A DNA stretch of 60,089 bases from Spirochaetota bacterium. Lineage in GTDB: Bacteria > Spirochaetota > UBA4802 > UB4802. The stretch covers positions 1 through 60,089 of the forward strand of contig JARYLT010000007.1 in NCBI GenBank assembly GCA_029907515.1, in the 5' to 3' direction. Position numbers and translations under genes: made by a program. Below, piece by piece: positions 7,823 through 16,576 of this stretch (its first letter is position 1; each line of letters opens with the position of its first letter). The notes below the pieces were generated by a model that saw nothing but the letters and a program-made list of their open reading frames with translations, was not told the origin of the DNA and ran no database searches.

Positions 7823-9517
7823 ATGAAAAATTATAAAAAGCTGATTATATTTTCCATACTTCTGGTACTGTGTATTGCCATTATAGCATATTTAACTGAT
7901 GGGTATCAAGAAAATGATAATACCAGTATACTGTTATTCAATGGCAATATCATAACCGTTGACAGTACCACATCCAAACCTGAAGCAGTTTTTATAAAGG
8001 GAAGCAGGATCTATTTTACCGGTACATTGCAGGATGCACGCAAACTAACAGATGCCAGTACTATAACAATAAATCTTAAAGGACGCACACTTATTCCTGG
8101 TTTTAACGATAATCACACACATACATTAGCTGCTGGCTCATTTTATTCTGAAGCAATATTGTGGAACAAAACCTGCGAAGAAATAGCGGTTATTATATCA
8201 CAGGAAGCAAAAACAAAAAAACCTGGTGAACTTATCTCTGGTAATTCATGGGATTATACCACGTGCCCAAAGCCTCATAAGTCACTACTTGATAAAGCAG
8301 CCCCCAACAATCCAGTATTTTTAACGCAATATTCCGGACATGCTGCATGGGTTAACTCACGAATGCTGGAAGAAATGGGTATAGACAAAAACACGCCTGA
8401 CCCCAAAGGTGGTCAGATTGTACGTGATGAAAAGGGAGAACCAACAGGGATTCTACGTGATACTGCTATGGGAACATCTGAATACGGTAAATTCATTAAA
8501 CAGATACTATCGCCAAGCTTACATAAAAAACTCATTACTAAGGCTCTGACCCTTTACAAAGAAGCTGGTATCACATCGGTTCAGGACAACACGTGGGAAC
8601 CCTTCACAGTGCGATTACTAAAAAAATATCGTAATTCACAGGAACTATCGACCAGATTTACCTGCTGGCCCATGGGCAACTCACCCCTGTACTATGCCTT
8701 CACCTGGTTTGCATCATTTGATAAAAACGATTACTGGGTCAGGAAAGGATTAGTTAAATATTTTGCCGATGGTGCATTTTCAACACGTACTGCATGGCTT
8801 TCACAGGAATATGCTGATGAACCGGGGAATTTTGGCTCACCGCGATATACCACTCAGGAATTAGAAACAATTGTTATGGAAGCTGCCAAAGAAAAACAAC
8901 AGATCACCTTTCATGCCATTGGTGACAGGGCAGTAACTGAAGTACTCAATGCGGTTGAAAAAGCACAGGCTGTATACCCATGGACAAATACTTTGCGATT
9001 CAGGATTGAACACATTCAAATAATTAATCCCAATGATATTCAGCGAATGAAAAACTTAGGAATCGTTGCATGTGTTCAACCGTTTACTCTGTGCAACCCA
9101 AAAAAAGATGAAACGCTATTAGGGAAAGCACGAGCAAAAAAAGCATATATGTTTTATTCAATATATAAAGCGGGAATCCCTGTGGCATTTGGCTCAGATA
9201 TACCTGCCGAAGTTGATTATCAGCCTCTTCTGGGCATCTATTATGCTGTAACCCGTAAAAGCAAAGACGGGACCATGGGGCCTCTTAACAAAGATGAATG
9301 TTTTTCTCCGTATGAGGCACTGTACTGCTACACAATGGGATCAGCGTATGCTGAATTTATGGAAAACGAGAAAGGCTCCATTACTAAAGGCAAACTGGCT
9401 GATTTCGTTGTTCTTTCGGATAACCTTATAACGGTGCCAGTTCATACTATCAAGGATATCAAGGTATTGATGACAATAACAGGTGGAAGGATAGTGTACA
9501 AACATAATGATTTTTGA
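7823..9517 (+). CDS. YtcJ-type metal-dependent amidohydrolase, membrane-anchored or exported
   Basis: A 564-residue amidohydrolase-superfamily protein of the YtcJ / N-substituted-formamide-deformylase type. An N-terminal hydrophobic segment (KLIIFSILLVLCIAIIAYL, residues about 6-24) would be a signal anchor placing the enzyme outside the inner membrane. The metal site is recognisable in GFNDNHTHTLAAG, HAIGDRAV, RIEHIQIINP and FGSDIPAEVDYQPL. KGKLADFVVLSDNL near the C-terminus is the usual return to the small beta-sandwich domain. CAGGGGG lies before the ATG. The gene stands alone between the sigma factor terminator and a small mobile element. The substrate is unknown. Confidence 0.88.
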   Translation: MKNYKKLIIFSILLVLCIAIIAYLTDGYQENDNTSILLFNGNIITVDSTTSKPEAVFIKGSRIYFTGTLQDARKLTDASTITINLKGRTLIPGFNDNHTHTLAAGSFYSEAILWNKTCEEIAVIISQEAKTKKPGELISGNSWDYTTCPKPHKSLLDKAAPNNPVFLTQYSGHAAWVNSRMLEEMGIDKNTPDPKGGQIVRDEKGEPTGILRDTAMGTSEYGKFIKQILSPSLHKKLITKALTLYKEAGITSVQDNTWEPFTVRLLKKYRNSQELSTRFTCWPMGNSPLYYAFTWFASFDKNDYWVRKGLVKYFADGAFSTRTAWLSQEYADEPGNFGSPRYTTQELETIVMEAAKEKQQITFHAIGDRAVTEVLNAVEKAQAVYPWTNTLRFRIEHIQIINPNDIQRMKNLGIVACVQPFTLCNPKKDETLLGKARAKKAYMFYSIYKAGIPVAFGSDIPAEVDYQPLLGIYYAVTRKSKDGTMGPLNKDECFSPYEALYCYTMGSAYAEFMENEKGSITKGKLADFVVLSDNLITVPVHTIKDIKVLMTITGGRIVYKHNDF

Positions 9518-9530
9518 TTATTGAATAAAC

Positions 9531-9684
9531 AAGGGGGTGTCCCAAAAGTCGTTTCGATACAAATTTCGCAACGCTCATTGAGTAATTTTGCCAGATTTTG
9601 TGGCAAAATTGTATCGAAATGAGCGAGTATTACGATATAATGTTTGCAAAATTTACTCAACGACCTCTTTTTGGACACCCCCTA
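9531..9684. mobile_element. MITE-like palindromic element
   Basis: A non-coding element of about 150 bp with perfect 10-bp terminal inverted repeats, GGGGGTGTCC (9533-9542) and GGACACCCCC (9673-9682). Imperfect pairing continues inward through a TCGTT/AACGA stretch. Nested complementary segments lie inside: TTTCGATACAA with TTGTATCGAAA, GCTCATT with AATGAGC, and AATTTTGCC with GGCAAAATT. The whole can fold on itself. It encodes no protein. It sits 13 bp after the amidohydrolase stop. No target-site duplication is evident. The parent transposase family is not assigned. Confidence 0.65.
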
Positions 9685-9693
9685 TCTTATTGT

Positions 9694-10069
9694 ATATTAC
9701 CCCTTCAGATTGATTAATTCCTGATACATCTAAATAATCAAATGGGGTTTTGCTAAAAACCCCATCTATCTTAATTTATATCGCATCTTCAAATTAATTA
9801 ATTCCTGAAGCATCTGATTACAACAGTGGGGTTTTGAAAAAACCCCACCTCTTACTATTTATAGTACCGCTTCAGATTAATTAATTCCTGAAGCATCTGA
9901 TTACAACAGTGGGGTTTTGAAAAAACCCCACCCCTTACTATTTATATTACCGCTTCAGATTAATCAATTCCTGAAGCATCTGAATAAATAAGGTGGGGTT
10001 TTGAAAAAACCCCACCCCTTACTATTTATATTACCGCTTCAAATTAATTAATTCCTGAAGCATCTGGTC
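9694..10069 (-). repeat. Tandem array of flgE 3' ends, period 83-84 bp
   Basis: Five copies of a unit of 83-84 bp are present, anchored at 9706, 9790, 9873, 9956 and 10040 (last base of the CTTC block). The rightmost copy is the true end of flgE, coding for QMLQELINLKR and stop. The other four repeat that coding tail almost exactly, downstream of the gene. Between copies sit hairpins of 9-11 bp stem: 9742-9764, 9826-9848, 9909-9931 and 9992-10016, each of the form GTGGGGTTTT/AAAACCCCAC. The copy farthest from flgE is the most diverged. The hairpins are strong, but only the one nearest flgE has a T-rich tail on the minus strand, so terminator function is likely only there. Confidence 0.9.
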
Positions 10070-11401
10070 AGATGTTGTGATAGTTCGGGAATTTGCCTGG
10101 AATCCTCTCTGGGTAATTATCATATCAGTGAACTGCTCAGAAAGGTCAACGTTTGACATTTCAAGTGTACCGGCCACAATTTTCCCTCTGCCTGCCTCAC
10201 CTGCTGGTCCTATTAACGGTAGCCCTGAGTTATTGGATACCTCAAACATATTATCGCCCGTTGCAATTAACCCCTGAGGATTGGTAAACACTGCAGTGGC
10301 AACCTGCCCTATCATCTGCTTGGTGCCATTAGAATACACAGCAGTGATGATGCCCGAGTTATCCACAGTAAATGATTCCATATAGCCCATAGCATACCCA
10401 TCCTGTTCAACCGCCTTGGTGGTTGATGGGGATGAGAACTGGGTTATACCTTCAACAAGCCCAGAACTGCCAAAATCAAGCCTGATATTACGTAGTGTGG
10501 GGTCACCTGCTACACGATAGCTCAAATTAACTTCAAGTTTGCCCTGATTAATCTCATCGGGACTGTTTGCGTCAGCAACAGATACAATGCGGCCTTCGGG
10601 GGAAAATTTTAGCACTACCCTGGTTGACCCGTTTATTTGATTTGGCTGATTGCCACCATTGGGCACATCGAGTGTTACCAGTTCGGTATCCGTGATAGCA
10701 GCAGAAGCCGTCCACTCATTCACTCCACTCTTCCAGAAATTGAGCGTCATACGGTGTGGATTACCCAACTTATCATAGATATCAATATTAGTTGTCACTC
10801 CAGCAGATGTTCTCATTATTGCATTGGCATCATTGGGGACTACCTGCAGCTTTGAGTCCAGATTACATTTATATTTTACATAATTGGTTTCTTTTGCAGG
10901 CACTTTCCCATAAATAGGAACAATGATATCCTCAACCGTACCGGATGTATTGATAACCTTTTCCCCGGCAGCATTTGTTGTAGCCATCCATCCCTGCACT
11001 TTAAGTCCGTTTGCAGGATTTACCAGCGTCCCATCCTTATCAAGTGCAAATGTGCCAGCACGTGTATACAGGTGCTTTTGTCCATCAGCAACAATAAAGA
11101 ATCCGTCACCGGATATTGCCATGTCCGTATTGACACCAGTTGTTTGCAAGCTGCCCTGAGTAAATATCTTGTCAATAGCAGCAATATTCATACCCAGACC
11201 AACCTGCCGGGGATTAATCCCGCCACGGTTTTCTTCAGGCTTAGCAGCACCTGAAATAGTCTGCGACAGCATATCCTGAAAGGTAACCCTGCTGTACTTG
11301 AAGCCATAGGTATTAACGTTGGAAATATTGTTGCCAATGACATCCATCCGTGTCTGATGGTTTTTAAGTCCTGAAACACCTGCAAAAAGTGATCGCATCA
11401 T
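10031..11401 (-). CDS. flgE: Flagellar hook protein FlgE
   Basis: A 456-residue hook protein. The N-terminus MRSLFAGVSGLKNHQTRMDV and the C-terminus SNVDLSEQFTDMIITQRGFQ are the conserved rod/hook/filament-family helices that build the D0/D1 core. Residue C179, with K166 thirteen positions before it, reproduces the pair that forms the lysinoalanine cross-link between hook subunits in spirochaetes (Treponema K165/C178). This is the strongest lineage clue in the window. It is the last gene of fliK-flgD-flgE, with 20 bp after flgD. In characterised spirochaetes the operon usually continues with flbD and motAB. Here it stops at the repeat array. Confidence 0.97.
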   Translation of the reverse strand: MMRSLFAGVSGLKNHQTRMDVIGNNISNVNTYGFKYSRVTFQDMLSQTISGAAKPEENRGGINPRQVGLGMNIAAIDKIFTQGSLQTTGVNTDMAISGDGFFIVADGQKHLYTRAGTFALDKDGTLVNPANGLKVQGWMATTNAAGEKVINTSGTVEDIIVPIYGKVPAKETNYVKYKCNLDSKLQVVPNDANAIMRTSAGVTTNIDIYDKLGNPHRMTLNFWKSGVNEWTASAAITDTELVTLDVPNGGNQPNQINGSTRVVLKFSPEGRIVSVADANSPDEINQGKLEVNLSYRVAGDPTLRNIRLDFGSSGLVEGITQFSSPSTTKAVEQDGYAMGYMESFTVDNSGIITAVYSNGTKQMIGQVATAVFTNPQGLIATGDNMFEVSNNSGLPLIGPAGEAGRGKIVAGTLEMSNVDLSEQFTDMIITQRGFQANSRTITTSDQMLQELINLKR

Positions 11402-11421
11402 ATCGCAAAACTCCTGTTAAT

Positions 11422-12036
11422 CTAATTTCTAACTGGTTCTATATGTGATGAACTGCCTTTACTGAAGGCGTTCGTTGAATATGCTTCCACGGCGTTTTGT
11501 TTTTCCTGTGCCACGTTTTCCTTTATTTCCTGTTTTACTGTAACATCAGTGTTTGCGGCAGCATCATTTTTTTCTGTGCGATAGTTACCGGGTAAATAGA
11601 CCGCATGGATATCATTGAGCGAAACCTCAGCAGAACCAATAATCACCTTGACTCCATCCTGCCTGTACACAACACCGCTTACCAACCCGCGTACAATCTG
11701 CTGGCTTGCAAAATCAACCGCTTCAACCTCTTTGCCAATAAGTGAAAATGCATCACTGGACTGGGAACGTAGCACCAGCTTTTCAATTGACTGATTCATA
11801 TTGCTCATCTGTTCAAGCGAAGAGAATTGTGCCATCTGACTTATGAATTCGCGGTCATTCATGGGCTGTGTAGGATCCTGATGGCGCAGTTCAGCCACTA
11901 AAAGCTTCAAGAAAGAGTCCTTATCAAGCTCTGATGGCAATTTACCCTTCTTAGCTTTCAATTTGGCATTAACTTCATTTGCCTGAAATTGTGCTTTTGC
12001 TACATCTTCGCCTGACATTTTTAATGCATCTGGCAT
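11422..12036 (-). CDS. flgD: Flagellar hook assembly (capping) protein FlgD
   Basis: A 204-residue protein with the FlgD N-terminal signature DSFLKLLVAELRHQDPTQPM followed by EFISQMAQFSSLEQMSNMN. FlgD caps the growing hook and lets FlgE assemble, then is discarded. The middle (LIGKEVEAVDF...VYRQDGVKVIIGSAEVSLNDI) is the small beta domain. The last 45 residues are a variable Lys/Glu/Asn-rich tail. It starts 10 bp after fliK and ends 20 bp before flgE. Confidence 0.93.
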   Translation of the reverse strand: MPDALKMSGEDVAKAQFQANEVNAKLKAKKGKLPSELDKDSFLKLLVAELRHQDPTQPMNDREFISQMAQFSSLEQMSNMNQSIEKLVLRSQSSDAFSLIGKEVEAVDFASQQIVRGLVSGVVYRQDGVKVIIGSAEVSLNDIHAVYLPGNYRTEKNDAAANTDVTVKQEIKENVAQEKQNAVEAYSTNAFSKGSSSHIEPVRN

Positions 12037-12046
12037 TGTATGCTCC

Positions 12047-13381
12047 TTATATTATAACATCCAGTAATCCGTCATGGTATATATATCGGTTGCTTGCCAC
12101 TTCATATTCAGTATTTTCAATAGTTTGTTTGTGTGACAATCCTGGCATTTCAGTAAATTCACGCTGCCTGTGTTCTTTAACATTGACTTCAAATTCGCCC
12201 ACATGAACACCATTATGTTCAAGCTCCCAGCGAATTGATTCCAGTTGTTGAAGCAGCAGCTCTTTTGCCTCCTGGCTTTCAACAATAAAACGACCACTTA
12301 AAATACCATGTTCCAGCCCCAGGTTTACAGAAAGTTTACCTAAACTTTCTGGATATAATTTCAATGAAAGGCTTGTTTTTTCACCTTCCTGCATTACTTT
12401 AGCTTTGCTTAAAAGCTGCATCAGTTGGTCATGTACCACAGGTTTTGTAGCAGTAGCGCTGGTACTCAAATTTTGCTTTGCATTTACCTGAATAAATGAG
12501 TCATGATGGTCAGTTGCCTGCCCTGCTTTTTTGTCCAGCTTTGGGCTATCTTCTGTTCTCCCTTTCTGTTTCACTGCATCAAGAAGTGTAGTTTCACTGT
12601 TTTTTACTGTTTTATGAGTTTTGCCATCAGCATGAAGGGGCTCTACATCATTACCGCTTTTTCGTACCATTTTTTTATTTTTGTTGTCCGATAGCTCCTT
12701 GTAATGAATTACTGGCTGATTCATTACCACACTGTGCAAATCCTTCTTACTCATTTGCTGCATTGTAGTAAGCTGTGCTATCAGTTGTTTTAAGTCACTT
12801 TTCTTTACATCCTTTGCATGATTCTGCCCATCAACAATTTTCTGCAATTGATTAATGGCATCATGAAGTGTTTCTTTCCCTGACTTTTTTACAATGGTTT
12901 CGTTTGCAAATAATTTTTGCTCTTTATTATTGTTTATAGTATGGAGTTTCAAAGTGCGATATGAATCTTTTTTGTATACACTATGTTTTTCAGTAAGGGC
13001 ATTTTTATCAGTAACTATCGCCCTGTTATTATTTGTATGTAATGAAGAACCTGCCAATGATTGCATGACATCCTGATTTTCCCCATACACTTCATTATTT
13101 TGTTCATTCCGCCTGTCAGCAAAGGTTCTTTCTACATTCTTTGATTTATCCTGCACCCTATCATAATCTTTTTCTTTAGTATCCTTCACCTGCACTGTTG
13201 CACCATTTGAATAATGGTTCGCAGAATCATCTGTCTGGTTACATTCAGGATTCGTTGCTTCACTGGTATTTTGCATTGCATCCTTCAATATAGAACTGAA
13301 CGACAACTCCGGTACATTATTTTTGATATTCTGCGTACTCTGTACGCTATACTCAAAATCCAGCACAACAGGTTTTATCAT
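12047..13381 (-). CDS. fliK: Flagellar hook-length control protein (FliK-like)
   Basis: A 444-residue protein. Residues 1 to about 330 are low-complexity, rich in Lys, Asn, Asp and Thr, as expected of the poorly conserved ruler part. The conserved C-terminal Flg_hook domain follows: SLKLYPESLGKLSVNLGLEH, then LLLQQLESIRWELEHNGVHV. FliK-type proteins are secreted through the flagellar export gate, measure hook length and switch export to late substrates. Position directly upstream of flgD and flgE supports the call. An ACAGGG ribosome-binding site precedes the ATG. No sigma-28 box was found in the upstream gap. Confidence 0.85.
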   Translation of the reverse strand: MIKPVVLDFEYSVQSTQNIKNNVPELSFSSILKDAMQNTSEATNPECNQTDDSANHYSNGATVQVKDTKEKDYDRVQDKSKNVERTFADRRNEQNNEVYGENQDVMQSLAGSSLHTNNNRAIVTDKNALTEKHSVYKKDSYRTLKLHTINNNKEQKLFANETIVKKSGKETLHDAINQLQKIVDGQNHAKDVKKSDLKQLIAQLTTMQQMSKKDLHSVVMNQPVIHYKELSDNKNKKMVRKSGNDVEPLHADGKTHKTVKNSETTLLDAVKQKGRTEDSPKLDKKAGQATDHHDSFIQVNAKQNLSTSATATKPVVHDQLMQLLSKAKVMQEGEKTSLSLKLYPESLGKLSVNLGLEHGILSGRFIVESQEAKELLLQQLESIRWELEHNGVHVGEFEVNVKEHRQREFTEMPGLSHKQTIENTEYEVASNRYIYHDGLLDVII

Positions 13382-13729
13382 ATTTATACCCTGTAATAAG
13401 ATGAAGTCTCACCATTAATATCGAATGACCCGTTTTTTTTAATGAATTAATTAAGCAATTATTACAAAAAAATATTTTTATTAACGAAAGAACAACATTT
13501 TTGCATTATGTCATATTAGCTGTTATTTTTAATCTTAATTTCAAGAGGACTTAAAATCCTAATATAACACGTTGTATCAAGAGTTTTACTTTCTTTGTTT
13601 TTTAAAACTGACATTGCAAAAAATGTTATTCTAAATGACATCAAGATGACCGCTTGTGGCTATCAAATACACAAAATTAGCCAAAATAAAAATATTAAAA
13701 TTTTAATATAAAAATATAAAAATTTTTAG
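13382..13729. other. AT-rich gap upstream of fliK
   Basis: No gene is seen. The fliK promoter must lie here but I could not pick a convincing one. The right end (about 13660-13730) is almost pure A/T with phased A- and T-tracts, directly upstream of the candidate RNA promoter, and could act as an UP element for it. Confidence 0.4.
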
Positions 13730-13759
13730 TTGCAATACTATACGTGTGATATATATGGT
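13730..13759 (+). promoter_or_regulatory. Candidate promoter of a structured RNA
   Basis: TTGCAA (13730-13735) and TATGGT (13754-13759) are 18 bp apart, preceded by about 70 bp of nearly pure A/T. Transcription would begin near 13766. Confidence 0.35.
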
Positions 13760-13765
13760 ACTGTA

Positions 13766-13936
13766 ACTTCTGCGCTATTACCTGCAATGTTTAACGCAGG
13801 TTTATAGCGGCGTTATTTGGAATAGAACTTTCCATAATTGCCGATCCTCCATTTTTTATGGATCCCAGACTCACGTCCCCAAAATGGGAGACCTCTTGGA
13901 CACTCATCCCTGTCAAAAGCAGGGATGCTTTTTTTT
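13766..13936 (+). ncRNA. Candidate structured non-coding RNA
   Basis: A stretch of about 170 nt shows successive hairpins. The first is CGCTAT-t-ACCTGC paired with GCAGGT-tt-ATAGCG (13773-13809). The second is TGGAA/TTCCA (13818-13834) and the third GATCC/GGATC (13843-13864). A weak GTCCCC/GGGAGAC pairing follows, and the stretch ends in a strong intrinsic terminator. It has its own possible promoter and a stop well before the next gene (230 bp). I compared it from memory with 6S, SRP, tmRNA, lysine, SAM, TPP and T-box RNAs and found no match. It could be a trans-acting RNA or an attenuating leader for the aminomutase operon. The short ORF overlapping it looks spurious. Confidence 0.35.
13905..13936 (+). 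terminator. Intrinsic terminator closing the candidate RNA
   Basis: CATCCCTG-tcaaaag-CAGGGATG, an 8-bp stem, followed by C and eight Ts. No protein gene on the plus strand ends nearby, so it must end a non-coding transcript or attenuate the downstream operon. Confidence 0.85.
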
Positions 13937-14167
13937 ATATTTTTTTATTTTTTTTCTTTACATGCTGTATATTTGTTTTTAATTGCATTTTAGTTTTTAG
14001 TATGTATGCCGATTCAAATACTATAAATTTTATAGTAGAAAAATGTAATTTTTTTGCGACATAATACGGTATTTTTCTTGACAAAATACTTTTTTTATAT
14101 TTGGAAGAATTAGATTATACATTGTGATTTAAAAATCTTTTTTTGATAAAGTGAGGTACACAAATAG

Positions 14168-15436
14168 ATGGAAGCAATTGAATCACTGCAAAATACAGAA
14201 ATACAGGAGCCTCCGGATTTTTCCACCTCAAACGCTGATGAGCCTCCCTCGGCGTGTAATACGCAATCAAATGTGATAACAATCCTGCCTTCACGGCATG
14301 TTGTTCATAAACCTTCCACAAGCAATAAAACAAAGATTTTCAGAAAGCTTTTTTATCCTGATATCATTGATTCACAATGGAATGACTGGCGGTGGCAGAT
14401 TGCCAACAGAATACGTACATATGAAGAACTATCTGCAATTCTTGAACTCACTGAAAATGAAAAGAATGCGTTAATCAGCCACACGCAGTTACCCATGTCA
14501 ATAACACCCTATTATGCCAGTCTTATTGACCGCACCAATCCTCTGGATCCCATTCGCCGCTGTGTTGTTCCAACAATTCATGAACTAAAACATAATCACG
14601 GCGAATCTGAGGACCCGCTTTCAGAAGATGACGATAGCCCGGTCCCGGGATTAGTGCATCGCTATCCCGATAGAGTCTTATTTTTAGCAACTGATTTCTG
14701 CTCAACATATTGCCGGTACTGCACCCGTTCACGCATTGTTGGTCGCTCAAACTGTACACTACCAGGTAAAAACTGGGACATGGCATTACGCTATATTGCT
14801 GAACATACCGAAGTCCGTGATGTACTTATTTCTGGGGGCGACCCTCTGACAATGAATGAATCCATGATAGAGTACCTTCTTAACCGTCTCAGGGCCATTC
14901 CACACGTTGAAATTATCCGCATTGGTACTAAAGTTCCAGCGGTGTTGCCGCAGCGCATCACCCATTCACTGGTAAGCATGTTACGGAAATATCATCCATT
15001 ATGGATAAACATCCACTTTACGCATCCTGATGAGATAACCCCTGAAACCATGAAGGCTTGTAACAGGCTTGCAAATGCAGGTATTCCTTTAGGAAGCCAG
15101 ACAGTGCTGCTAAAGGGGATTAATGATAATGTTGAAACTCTGAAAAAACTGTACCACCTGCTTTTGCAATGCAGGGTGCGCCCCTATTACCTGTATCAGT
15201 GTGACCCCATAGTAGGTTCACAGCATTTCCGCACTTCAGTTGCAAAAGGTCTTGAAATGATTGAAGGGCTCAGGGGACATACAACCGGGCTTGCAGTTCC
15301 TCACTATGTTATAGATGCACCGGGAGGTGGAGGTAAAGTACCACTGTTGCCCACATACTATCAGGGTATGGAAGGGAATTCTGTGGTCCTTAAAAATTAC
15401 GAACATAAATATTTCTACTATCCCGAAACAACATGA
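14168..15436 (+). CDS. kamA: Lysine 2,3-aminomutase family radical SAM enzyme
   Basis: A 422-residue PLP- and SAM-dependent aminomutase. The radical SAM cluster motif is C178-x3-C182-x2-C185 (CSTYCRYC). PLP attaches to K390 in VIDAPGGGGK. D346 (in YQCDP) and D383 (in VIDAPG) keep the spacing of the clostridial residues D293, D330 and K337. Those two Asp hold the side-chain ammonium of lysine, and glutamate 2,3-aminomutases replace them, so L-beta-lysine is the likely product. The N-terminal 70 residues are variable. The stop overlaps the next start (ATGA). It heads a four-gene operon with two ATP-grasp ligases and an acetyltransferase. Confidence 0.9.
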   Translation: MEAIESLQNTEIQEPPDFSTSNADEPPSACNTQSNVITILPSRHVVHKPSTSNKTKIFRKLFYPDIIDSQWNDWRWQIANRIRTYEELSAILELTENEKNALISHTQLPMSITPYYASLIDRTNPLDPIRRCVVPTIHELKHNHGESEDPLSEDDDSPVPGLVHRYPDRVLFLATDFCSTYCRYCTRSRIVGRSNCTLPGKNWDMALRYIAEHTEVRDVLISGGDPLTMNESMIEYLLNRLRAIPHVEIIRIGTKVPAVLPQRITHSLVSMLRKYHPLWINIHFTHPDEITPETMKACNRLANAGIPLGSQTVLLKGINDNVETLKKLYHLLLQCRVRPYYLYQCDPIVGSQHFRTSVAKGLEMIEGLRGHTTGLAVPHYVIDAPGGGGKVPLLPTYYQGMEGNSVVLKNYEHKYFYYPETT

Positions 15437-16467
15437 CAAGCAAAGCCATGCGTGTTGGCATTACCTATGACTTACGAGACGATTACCGGGCAATGGGCTA
15501 TGATGAGGAAGCTATTGCCGAATTTGACAGTATAGAAACAATTAATGCCATAGATACCACCCTTCAGCAATTAGGTTTTATTACCGAAAGAATTGGCCAT
15601 ATTAAACATCTTGTTTCACGCCTTGCCAGCGGTCAGCGCTGGGATATAGTATTCAATATAGCTGAAGGCATGCACGGTATTGGACGTGAAGCGCAGATTC
15701 CAGCACTACTTGATGCCTACACCATTCCCTATACCTTTTCCAACCCACTTGTGCTAGCACTTACATTAAATAAAGCCATGACAAAACAGGTAATTCGCGA
15801 TAGCAATATACCTACTCCCCCATTTATGCTTGTTACCGGTATTGATGACATACAACGCTGCTCCCTGGCATACCCTCTATTTGCAAAACCATATGCCGAG
15901 GGAACCGGTAAAGGTATTACTGCTTCTTCGGTCATTCGTGATGCAGGCGAGCTTGAATCAACCTGTACACAATTGCTTAAAAAATATAAACAACCAGTAC
16001 TGGTGGAGGAGTACCTCCCGGGAAGAGAATTTACTGTAGGGATAGTTGGTAGCGGCAATAACGCAAAAACTATTGGAACTATTGAAATCATATTACTGGA
16101 TAATGCCGAAAAAGATGTGTATTCATTCATCAATAAGGAACAATGTGAAGAACGGGTAGAATACAGGCTTGCAGGTGATATTACAGCACAGAAGTCAGCG
16201 GATGTTGCACTTGAGGCATGGAGAGCACTTGGATGTCTTGATGCAGGCCGTGTGGATATTAAATGCGATAGCTCCGGTAATCCACATTTTCTTGAAGTAA
16301 ACCCTCTTGCCGGGCTTCATCCCACACATTCCGACCTGCCAATAATTTGCTCTAAAGCTGGCATATCGTATCAGCAGTTACTGGCAACCATCATGTACAA
16401 TGCATTAGCACGTTATAACCTGCTTGATAACGCTCCACAAAAATTATCTTCATTTACAATAAAATAG
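15433..16467 (+). CDS. ATP-grasp ligase, D-Ala-D-Ala-ligase-like (first of two)
   Basis: A 344-residue ATP-grasp protein. It has the D-alanine-D-alanine ligase pattern: an N-terminal alpha/beta domain (DIVFNIAEGMHG), LNKAMTKQVIRDSNIPTPPF, and the nucleotide-binding YPLFAKPYAEGTGKGI. VLVEEYLPGREFTVGI and the metal-binding FLEVNPLAGLHPTHSDLP complete it. True Ddl enzymes have EINT.PG near the end, so EVNPLAG indicates a related but distinct ligase. Such enzymes join an amine to an acyl-phosphate. Start overlaps the kamA stop by 4 bases, so the two are translationally coupled. Beta-lysine is the obvious candidate substrate by context only. Confidence 0.85.
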   Translation: MTSKAMRVGITYDLRDDYRAMGYDEEAIAEFDSIETINAIDTTLQQLGFITERIGHIKHLVSRLASGQRWDIVFNIAEGMHGIGREAQIPALLDAYTIPYTFSNPLVLALTLNKAMTKQVIRDSNIPTPPFMLVTGIDDIQRCSLAYPLFAKPYAEGTGKGITASSVIRDAGELESTCTQLLKKYKQPVLVEEYLPGREFTVGIVGSGNNAKTIGTIEIILLDNAEKDVYSFINKEQCEERVEYRLAGDITAQKSADVALEAWRALGCLDAGRVDIKCDSSGNPHFLEVNPLAGLHPTHSDLPIICSKAGISYQQLLATIMYNALARYNLLDNAPQKLSSFTIK

Positions 16468-16576
16468 TAGTTGCACAAATACAATAACATAAAAAATTTG
16501 TAATAAGTGCTTTAAACACACCAACCCTGGATCACCGGTGTGCAATTGTAAATTCCATTTCAATAAAGTTGGAATC

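Noticed and set aside
9742-9931. Three outer flgE-array hairpins as intrinsic terminators
   Set aside because: The GC part is at the base and the A/T part near the loop, with no T-run after the stem on either strand.
9694-10069. CRISPR-like array
   Set aside because: Units of 83-84 bp repeat throughout with no variable spacers. They derive from the flgE end.
13766-13936. 6S RNA
   Set aside because: No long pairing between the 5' and 3' ends and no central bubble pattern.
13858-14064. 68-codon open frame
   Set aside because: It overlaps the candidate RNA and its terminator, has poly-Phe composition from T-runs and no ribosome-binding site.
14078-14102. Promoter TTGACA/TATATT for kamA
   Set aside because: The spacing is only 12 bp.
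16538-16576. GTG start for the second ATP-grasp gene
   Set aside because: It adds a Cys-rich stretch before the first beta strand. The ATG at 16577 fits the family start.
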